A stretch of 64,000 bases of DNA, taken from NCBI RefSeq assembly GCF_048323655.1, contig NZ_JBLUWW010000002.1, forward strand, positions 434,001 to 498,000, given 5' to 3'. This document shows positions 58,734 through 64,000 of this stretch, piece by piece. Made by a program: the position numbers and the translations under genes. The stretch's first letter is position 1. Every line of letters starts with the position of its first letter. This DNA comes from Salinimicrobium soli (lineage in GTDB: Bacteria > Bacteroidota > Bacteroidia > Flavobacteriales > Flavobacteriaceae). The notes beneath the pieces were generated by a model. That model was not told the origin of the DNA and ran no database searches. It saw nothing but the letters and a program-made list of their open reading frames with translations.

Positions 58734-60166
58734 ATCGATATTTTCTATATGACGTTTATAGTAATGTGAGCTGGTTCTTTCTGGTCTATGGTGCCTGCCT
58801 TATCACGTTCTACTTTTTAGGAGTGATACTTTCTGACAGGGCCGTAAGAAGAAATAAAAGAAAAGCCCGATTCCTGCAGGTAAACGATATTGTTAGCGCC
58901 ACAGATATTCCCTCGGTAACCCTTGTTGCTCCTGCCTACAATGAAGGTCTCACCATAGTAGAGAATGTAAGATCCTTGCTTTCGATACAATATCCATTCT
59001 ATAAACTGATCCTGGTTAATGACGGAAGTACAGATGATTCCATGGAACAACTGATAAGGGCATTTGATCTTGAACCCTTTGATGCCACTTTCATAACTCA
59101 GCCTATAACAACAGCCACGGTGAATTATATTTATAAAAGCCGGGACAGAAAGTACAGGCACCTTACGGTGATCGACAAAAATAATGGAGGACGGGCTGAT
59201 GCCCTTAATGCCGGAATAAATTTTGCCGGCACCGAACTGGTCCTGTGTACCGATGCCGATTGTATCATTGAACAGGATGCCATAATAAAAATGGTAAGAC
59301 CTTATCTGGAAGAAAGCGAAAAAGAGATCATCGCCTGTGGGGGCGGAATTGGAATAGCTAACGATTCTATCATCAAAAATGGAATTCTAAAAAAACTTAA
59401 AGTTCCAAAGGATTTTATCCCCAACGTACAGGTCGTAGAATATATCCGTGCGTTTCTGATCGGCCGCATGGGCTGGGGGGAGATTAATGGCCTTATGCTG
59501 GTTTCCGGAGCATTTGGACTCTATCCCAGGACCCGCGTGATCCAGGTTGGTGGATTCAATACTAAAACAGTTGGAGAAGACCTGGAACTGTGTATCCGGT
59601 TGCGCGTGCTTATGGAAAAACTCAGGAAACCTTATAAAGTTGTCTACGTGCCTGAGACTCTTTGCTGGACAGAAGCCCCTCCAGATTATAAGATCCTGAT
59701 AAAACAGCGAGACCGATGGGCCAGAGGTCTATGGGAGACATTGAAGTTACACAGGTACCTTTTCTTCAATCCGAAGTATCGCAGTATGGGAATGCTGTTT
59801 TTTCCTTACTGGTGTTTTTTTGAATTTGGTGCTCCTATCGTAGAATTCCTTGGACTTATATGTATCTTTTTTTTCGGATACTTCGGATTTATTGCCTGGG
59901 AAAATGCAATTCTCCTGTTTAGTATTGTGTATCTGCTGGGATGTATATTTTCAACGGTCTCGGTCTTTTTTTACATTAAGAGCTTCAGGCATTATTCTTC
60001 TGCGAGGCAAGTAGCCGAACTGCTCCTTGCTTCCTATCTCGAACCTTTCCTGTTCCATCCTATAATGGTTTTCGGTCAACTCAAAGGTTATTACAAAAAG
60101 CTATTCGGGATAAAATCGGGCTGGGGTACCATGACCCGAAAAGGTTTTACCACTTCAGAGGCCTAA
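58727..60166 (+). CDS. Processive family 2 glycosyltransferase, polysaccharide synthase-like
   Basis: A 479-residue integral membrane GT2. One N-terminal helix (about 14-36), a cytosolic catalytic domain (61-335), then three or four C-terminal helices. Catalytic residues are in VNDGSTDDS (97-105), the DxD DADC (176-179), GEDLELC (283-289) and the processivity motif QRDRW (327-331), preceded by TEAPPDYKILIK. This is the architecture of poly-N-acetylglucosamine synthase and related polymerases. The sugar cannot be assigned. It follows the HEAT-repeat gene with a 7-bp overlap and converges on the YaiO gene, with 4 bp of overlap. Confidence 0.9.
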   Translation: MVDRYFLYDVYSNVSWFFLVYGACLITFYFLGVILSDRAVRRNKRKARFLQVNDIVSATDIPSVTLVAPAYNEGLTIVENVRSLLSIQYPFYKLILVNDGSTDDSMEQLIRAFDLEPFDATFITQPITTATVNYIYKSRDRKYRHLTVIDKNNGGRADALNAGINFAGTELVLCTDADCIIEQDAIIKMVRPYLEESEKEIIACGGGIGIANDSIIKNGILKKLKVPKDFIPNVQVVEYIRAFLIGRMGWGEINGLMLVSGAFGLYPRTRVIQVGGFNTKTVGEDLELCIRLRVLMEKLRKPYKVVYVPETLCWTEAPPDYKILIKQRDRWARGLWETLKLHRYLFFNPKYRSMGMLFFPYWCFFEFGAPIVEFLGLICIFFFGYFGFIAWENAILLFSIVYLLGCIFSTVSVFFYIKSFRHYSSARQVAELLLASYLEPFLFHPIMVFGQLKGYYKKLFGIKSGWGTMTRKGFTTSEA

Positions 60167-61398
60167 AACCGGTATCGATATCCTACACTGCCAATGAATT
60201 GGGTTCCTGTTCTGGAGGAAGTAATATCCTCATATAACATTCCCGCAGAGGCTTTAAAAACATGGTGAATGCCAAAGGCTTTATTGAGCCCTATATTTCC
60301 ATACCAGGCTTCAAGGGAAGGATTTTCCTCAACTTGCTTTACCAGTACAAGTTCATCCGGAGAAATTCCTTTTCCTAATCTGGTAAAGAAATAATTATCT
60401 GCACCAGAGAAGTAATATCGCGTGTTGAACTGGTAATTCTGAACCAGTTTTTCTTTTCTTTCAGGTCCTATAAAACTCCGGAGATTAAAATAAAACTTCC
60501 CGGTGTAAGCGGTAAGTCCGGCAACGGCTGAAAAATAGGATCTCTCACCATAATTAAGGACTCTTGCACCGGCTTCAGCTTCAAAGTTTTTGGCGAAGCT
60601 GTAAAAAAGCGAAGCGCTTCCGCGGAAGTCAGGAAAAAAACTGTTGTCAGACAATCCGATATTCACAAAAGAATAGAAATGATCATTGAAAACAGGATAT
60701 GCCTCCATTTCAAAAAGAGTTCCATTGTCGTAGCCTCTGTCAGTGTAATTAACTCTGCCTAATACCGCTGTTCTTTTAAAATTGTGCTGGTATTCTGTAC
60801 TTATGCTGTGCCAGGGATCCTGCCGTGAGTATTCCTTACTGAAACTAACCACCTGATAACTCACCCCAATTTCGTCGGTGACAGTTTGTTTGAGGATTAG
60901 TTGTAATGCATACCGGTCTTTCCCGGAAATATCCTCTCTCCCCGAAAGTTCATTGGCCGCTTTTCTCGCAGCTCCTGCATTACCGGTTTCTAAAAGAAGC
61001 TCGGCTTCCCGTACTTTAAGAGTGACATCTGAGGGATATATCTGAAGCAGTTCTTTAGTAAAAGCCAGGGCTTCTTCTGAGCTGGCGAACCTTCCAATCC
61101 TTTGAAGTGCCAGGGGTTTGACATCCACATAAGACGGAGCAGTCTCTAGCAGGTAGTCCAGATCTTTATCGGCGGCTGTCCACATATTTAAAGCCCACTG
61201 GTTACGTATTTGTAAAATTCGGATATCGTGATATTCCGGTGCCAGTTCCAGACCTTGCCGGGTCAATTTTAAAGACTCTTCAAAATGGCTTTTTTGGTAT
61301 GCCTCCAGTGCCTCCATGTATAGAAGGTCGGGATCTTCCTGTGACCAAAGGGCGCTGGTGAATAAAATAGAAACTAAAAGGAGGGCAATTCTGCTCAT
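60163..61398 (-). CDS. YaiO-family outer-membrane beta-barrel protein with TPR region
   Basis: A 411-residue exported protein. The signal peptide MSRIALLLVSILFTSALWSQ is followed by TPR-like helices (about 22-160: YMEALEAYQKSHFEESLKLT and later units). The C-terminal half is a predicted beta barrel that alternates aromatic residues and ends in VGYRYRF with the terminal phenylalanine of outer-membrane proteins. This matches YaiO. A TPR plus barrel layout recalls PgaA/BcsC polysaccharide exporters, so export of the neighbouring glycosyltransferase's polymer is plausible. It is encoded on the opposite strand, so it is not in the same transcript. Confidence 0.85.
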   Translation of the reverse strand: MSRIALLLVSILFTSALWSQEDPDLLYMEALEAYQKSHFEESLKLTRQGLELAPEYHDIRILQIRNQWALNMWTAADKDLDYLLETAPSYVDVKPLALQRIGRFASSEEALAFTKELLQIYPSDVTLKVREAELLLETGNAGAARKAANELSGREDISGKDRYALQLILKQTVTDEIGVSYQVVSFSKEYSRQDPWHSISTEYQHNFKRTAVLGRVNYTDRGYDNGTLFEMEAYPVFNDHFYSFVNIGLSDNSFFPDFRGSASLFYSFAKNFEAEAGARVLNYGERSYFSAVAGLTAYTGKFYFNLRSFIGPERKEKLVQNYQFNTRYYFSGADNYFFTRLGKGISPDELVLVKQVEENPSLEAWYGNIGLNKAFGIHHVFKASAGMLYEDITSSRTGTQFIGSVGYRYRF

Positions 61399-61770
61399 AG
61401 GTCAATAAAATTACGGGCCAAAAGTAATTGTTTTGCGGCACTAATTTTAAAGCACGCAAAATAATCTGCTCGAAAATGTTGAGGCTTAGATCTAAGCAGC
61501 TACTTCCTAAGAATTATGTGATTTTCGACCCGCCAAACTCTTGCTCCCTTACCGGAATTTCATTTTTTTTAGCATGAAACAAAAGTTTTCAAGGAGAGAA
61601 AGAACGGTTCAAAGATCTTCTAGGATAGCTAAATAATGTGTTGTTCATGTGGATAAAAGCTGAAATTTGAGAAAATGTCTCTAAGCTTTTGAAAGACTAC
61701 TACATGGAAGAAATGGGGAAATGGAGAGTGTACTATTGAATTTTTCAGGATGAACTGGAAAAAACAAAAA
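61399..61770. other. Intergenic region upstream of the YaiO gene, no gene seen
   Basis: About 370 bp of A+T-rich DNA with stops in all frames at short intervals. It must hold the minus-strand promoter of the YaiO gene, not resolved here. Nothing else is recognised up to the tRNA terminator. Confidence 0.5.
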
Positions 61771-61792
61771 AAGTGATGCTTTTGCATCACTT
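61760..61792 (-). terminator. Terminator of tRNA-Pro(GGG)
   Basis: On the minus strand AAGTGATGC-AAAA-GCATCACTT is a 9-bp stem with a 4-nt loop, followed by a long T-run. It begins 8 bases after the tRNA 3' end. Confidence 0.88.
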
Positions 61793-61799
61793 TTTTTTG

Positions 61800-61873
61800 T
61801 CGGGATGACAGGATTTGAACCTGCGACCCTACGCCCCCCAGACGTATACGCTACCGGACTGCGCCACATCCCG
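61800..61873 (-). tRNA. tRNA-Pro (anticodon GGG)
   Basis: On the minus strand the acceptor stem CGGGATG pairs with CATCCCG, with discriminator A at 61800. The anticodon stem TACGT/GCGTA (one G-T pair) encloses CTGGGGG, giving anticodon GGG. The T arm is GCAGG-TTCAAAT-CCTGT. CCA is not encoded. It is the second proline tRNA in the window. Confidence 0.93.
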
Positions 61874-61941
61874 AATTAATTAATTGCTCAAGTATTTATT
61901 TCAAGACCAAAGCTCAAAAGAGTTATTCTATCATATGGTGC

Positions 61942-61981
61942 AGCCCGTCCTGAGCGAAGACGAAGGGCTACATCCCGAATT
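61942..61981. repeat. Partial copy of the tRNA-Pro(GGG) 5' end next to a palindromic repeat
   Basis: ACATCCCGAATT at 61970-61981 repeats 61866-61877 exactly; the latter covers the first bases of tRNA-Pro(GGG) and its upstream flank. Directly beside the copy is an inverted repeat from AGCCC (61942-61946) to GGGCT (61965-61969) around GTCCTGAGCGAAGACGAA, a sequence style common as a dispersed repeat in Bacteroidota. The remaining bases between 61874 and 62203 hold no supported gene. Confidence 0.55.
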
Positions 61982-62203
61982 CAATTGCAAATTAAGTAGC
62001 TTCCTGAGAATTTTCAAAGAAAACATTTATTTAATTGAGCTGTTTTTTCCGGCTATAAATTCAGTTCAGGCTATTTCTACTGAGGCAGAGACAAAAAGGG
62101 TCTTAAAAATGGCTTTTTTGGATATCAACAATTTGTTCTGGATAATTCTCTTCTAAAACTGAAGTGAAATACTCTTATCTTGGTCAGCAAAACCAACTCA
62201 ATT

Positions 62204-63079
62204 ATGGCCTCAGGAATTTTTGCATTGCTCGATGATATTGCTACTTTAATGGATGACGTAGCGATGATGACCAAAGTCGCCGGGAAGAAAACGGCCGGCA
62301 TCCTGGGTGATGATCTGGCAGTGAATGCAGAGAAGGCTTCCGGATTTATGTCTGACCGGGAATTACCCGTGTTATGGGCAATTACTAAAGGTTCTTTTTT
62401 GAATAAAGTAATTATTCTTCCTGTAGCCTTCCTTCTTAGTGCTTTTATTCCTGCTGCTGTTACTGTTATCCTAATTCTGGGTGGGCTTTATCTTGCTTAT
62501 GAAGGAGCTGAAAAAATTTATGAGTACTTTTTTCCTCATGCTCCTCATGAAAATAAACCAAAGTTGGAAAAGCTTTCAAAAGAACAAATTTTGACAAGGG
62601 AAAAGGAAAAGATCAAGTCAGCCATCCTTACAGATTTTATTCTTTCCGTTGAGATCATTATCATCGCTTTGGGCACGGTGGGAAATGAATCTCTCACTAC
62701 ACAGATCCTGGTTGTCACCATAATTGCCCTGCTGGCTACTGTGGGAGTCTACGGAATAGTTGCTGTGATTATAAGAATGGATGAGTATGGTGCTAAACTG
62801 ATAGATCTAAATGAAAGAGAAGACAGTATTTCTGATAAGATCGGTAAATTCCTGGTCAATGCGCTGCCCAAGGTTATCAAGAGCCTGTCGGTAATAGGAA
62901 CTATTGCTTTGCTACTGGTTTCAGGAGGTATCTTTGTCCATAACATTCATTTTCTGCACGGACTGTTTCCAAGTCTGCCGGGCATACTGGTGGAATTTTG
63001 TTTAGGCCTTATAGTCGGAGCTCTAGTATTGCTGGTCATTAATGCAGGGAAAAAAGTTTGGGAGAAGATCAGGAAGTAG
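62204..63079 (+). CDS. DUF808 family inner-membrane protein (YedI-like)
   Basis: About 291 residues from the ATG at 62204. A TTG at 62180 would add eight residues ahead of the conserved MASGIFALLDDIATLMDDVA. The family block continues with KVAGKKTAGILGDDLAVNAE and RELPVLWAITKGSFLNK. There are about six to eight transmembrane helices, at roughly 65-105, 150-190 and 225-285. The amphipathic N-terminal region is the DUF808 hallmark. The biological role is not known, though the family is often described as a possible transporter. It is a single-gene unit by position. Confidence 0.88.
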   Translation: MASGIFALLDDIATLMDDVAMMTKVAGKKTAGILGDDLAVNAEKASGFMSDRELPVLWAITKGSFLNKVIILPVAFLLSAFIPAAVTVILILGGLYLAYEGAEKIYEYFFPHAPHENKPKLEKLSKEQILTREKEKIKSAILTDFILSVEIIIIALGTVGNESLTTQILVVTIIALLATVGVYGIVAVIIRMDEYGAKLIDLNEREDSISDKIGKFLVNALPKVIKSLSVIGTIALLLVSGGIFVHNIHFLHGLFPSLPGILVEFCLGLIVGALVLLVINAGKKVWEKIRK

Positions 63080-63198
63080 ATCAAATTTTTTTCAAAAATG
63101 AATTAAATCTCCTCAATATTTTTTCATAATTTAATACTGTTCTTAATTCATCTTAAGGTTTCCTCTGCTGTTTCAGCTGATTTTGTTAAATTCGTGTT

Positions 63199-64000
63199 AT
63201 GAAAATAAAGCGATCTTTAACATTTACCGGTTTGATCTTTCTGCTATTTCTTTGGGCTTGTGAAGATCGCAAAGAATCGCAGTTTCCTCTTCAAACAGAA
63301 GTACAACCCGGAACCCCGCTTTATTTTTATAACAAAGGTTTGGATACCTCTGATCTGGAAGCGAAATTAAAGCTCTATAACACAGGCCTGGATTCCATCC
63401 GTTCGATTAAAGATACCATGCTTTCTTCCCTCCTGGAAGGAAAGGTTTATGCTCTAATGGCCATGGGACAACTTGAGACGGCCTCTCCCTGGATTGATAG
63501 CCTGATCACTGTAGCCAAAATACAGAAGGATTCCTTTTTTCTGGCCAAGGGATATTACCGGAAATTCACTGTCCATAACTACAGCAACCAACCGGGAGAG
63601 GCGTATCGAAATGCGTATCTATCAAAACAGGTATACCTGCAAACCGGCGATACCTCCTGGGCAGGAAGGCGCAGTCTTGATATGGCCAATATTCAAATAG
63701 GGGTGGGAGATTATTCTGGTGCACAGGAGTCAGCTACAGAAGCTTTAGAATATCTGGACAGGGACCAGGATTCTAAATATGTCAGCTCCGCATACAATGT
63801 GATAGGGCTGGCTTATATGGAGCAGGGATTTAATGAAGAGGCAATAAGAGAATATAAGAATGCCCTGCAATATGCCACAAGAAAAGAGGATAGCCTCAGT
63901 TACCTGCATAACATGGCTCTTTCACTTCGGAATGAGAAAAAATACAAGGAGGCTTTAGAAATATTTGGTGAGATTGTAGAATCAGATGAACCCGATGTGA
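63199..64000 (+). CDS. TPR-repeat lipoprotein, 5' part (runs off the window)
   Basis: The frame is open from the ATG at 63199 to the end, about 267 residues. The signal peptide KRSLTFTGLIFLLFLWAC ends in a lipobox-like WAC (Cys21). After it come TPR-type units: LLEGKVYALMAMGQLETASP, SLDMANIQIGVGDYSGAQES, AYNVIGLAYMEQGFNEEAIR and YLHNMALSLRNEKKYKEALE. Proteins with this start in Bacteroidota often continue into a transmembrane helix and a histidine kinase or DNA-binding output. That part is not in view, so I leave it as a TPR lipoprotein or sensor. Confidence 0.8.
   Translation, partial: MKIKRSLTFTGLIFLLFLWACEDRKESQFPLQTEVQPGTPLYFYNKGLDTSDLEAKLKLYNTGLDSIRSIKDTMLSSLLEGKVYALMAMGQLETASPWIDSLITVAKIQKDSFFLAKGYYRKFTVHNYSNQPGEAYRNAYLSKQVYLQTGDTSWAGRRSLDMANIQIGVGDYSGAQESATEALEYLDRDQDSKYVSSAYNVIGLAYMEQGFNEEAIREYKNALQYATRKEDSLSYLHNMALSLRNEKKYKEALEIFGEIVESDEPDV

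Noticed and set aside
61884..62156. A 90-codon open frame after tRNA-Pro(GGG)
   Set aside because: It overlaps the repeat region and the partial tRNA copy, its product resembles nothing and its composition does not look like a gene.
1..64000. CRISPR array, rRNA genes or insertion sequences
   Set aside because: No regularly spaced repeats, no rRNA-like conserved stretches and no transposase frame with terminal inverted repeats were seen.

Overview
The window reads as a chromosomal segment of a marine-type Bacteroidota, most likely Flavobacteriaceae. The reasons are the syntenic block recF / TPR protein / ribH / mutL / rhomboids / wbqC / lepB / dapB / DUF5683 / parB / parA, the Bacteroidota promoter signature (TTG, about 18 nt, TAnnTTTG, clearest in front of tRNA-Pro), methylmalonyl-CoA mutase in two subunits, short lipoprotein signal peptides, and an IntDOT-like tyrosine integrase. 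No plasmid or phage replication genes are seen. Genus and species cannot be fixed from the sequence alone.

Layout. 1-12,012: housekeeping block (recF partial, TPR membrane protein, ribH, mutL, two tandem rhomboid proteases, an endonuclease/exonuclease/phosphatase-fold protein; then on the minus strand parA-parB-DUF5683-dapB-lepB-wbqC). 12,210-19,440: fatty-acid/propionate metabolism (dienoyl-CoA reductase-like SDR, methylmalonyl-CoA mutase mutB/mutA), ftsB-like, udk, a PQQ-type sugar dehydrogenase lipoprotein and a small alpha/beta protein. 19,555-28,077: a tightly coupled four-gene minus-strand operon (RND/MMPL exporter, a 1460-residue adenylation/aminotransferase/acyl-reductase fusion, a DUF3419/BtaA-like SAM aminocarboxypropyltransferase, a GNAT enzyme). 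This is the strongest candidate for an undescribed system. It looks like a pathway that activates a carboxylic acid (probably a fatty acid), reduces it to an aldehyde, transaminates it to an amine, decorates it and exports it.

28,444-34,175: a LuxR-type regulator, tRNA-Pro(TGG), and a 4.5-kb integrative element sitting in the tRNA 3' end (16-bp att repeats, integrase, and two cargo genes: a putative zincin lipoprotein and a small exported partner). The right side carries an older tRNA-Pro scar. 34,176-39,236: surE, a lipid-kinase-like protein, a histidine kinase/response regulator pair and a cytochrome c lipoprotein.

39,326-56,651: an energy-metabolism block. It holds an 11-subunit complex I (nuoABCDHIJKLMN) without the NADH-input module NuoEFG, directly followed upstream by 2-oxoacid:ferredoxin oxidoreductase (korAB), and divergently by a ferredoxin and pyruvate:ferredoxin oxidoreductase (nifJ). 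The grouping suggests that reduced ferredoxin from 2-oxoacid oxidation feeds complex I.

56,718-64,000: a solo HEPN protein, a degenerate receiver / HEAT-repeat / processive GT2 / YaiO group that looks like an exopolysaccharide system, tRNA-Pro(GGG) with a nearby partial copy of its 5' end carrying an inserted palindromic repeat, a DUF808 membrane protein and the start of a TPR lipoprotein that runs off the window. No CRISPR array, rRNA or insertion sequence was recognised.
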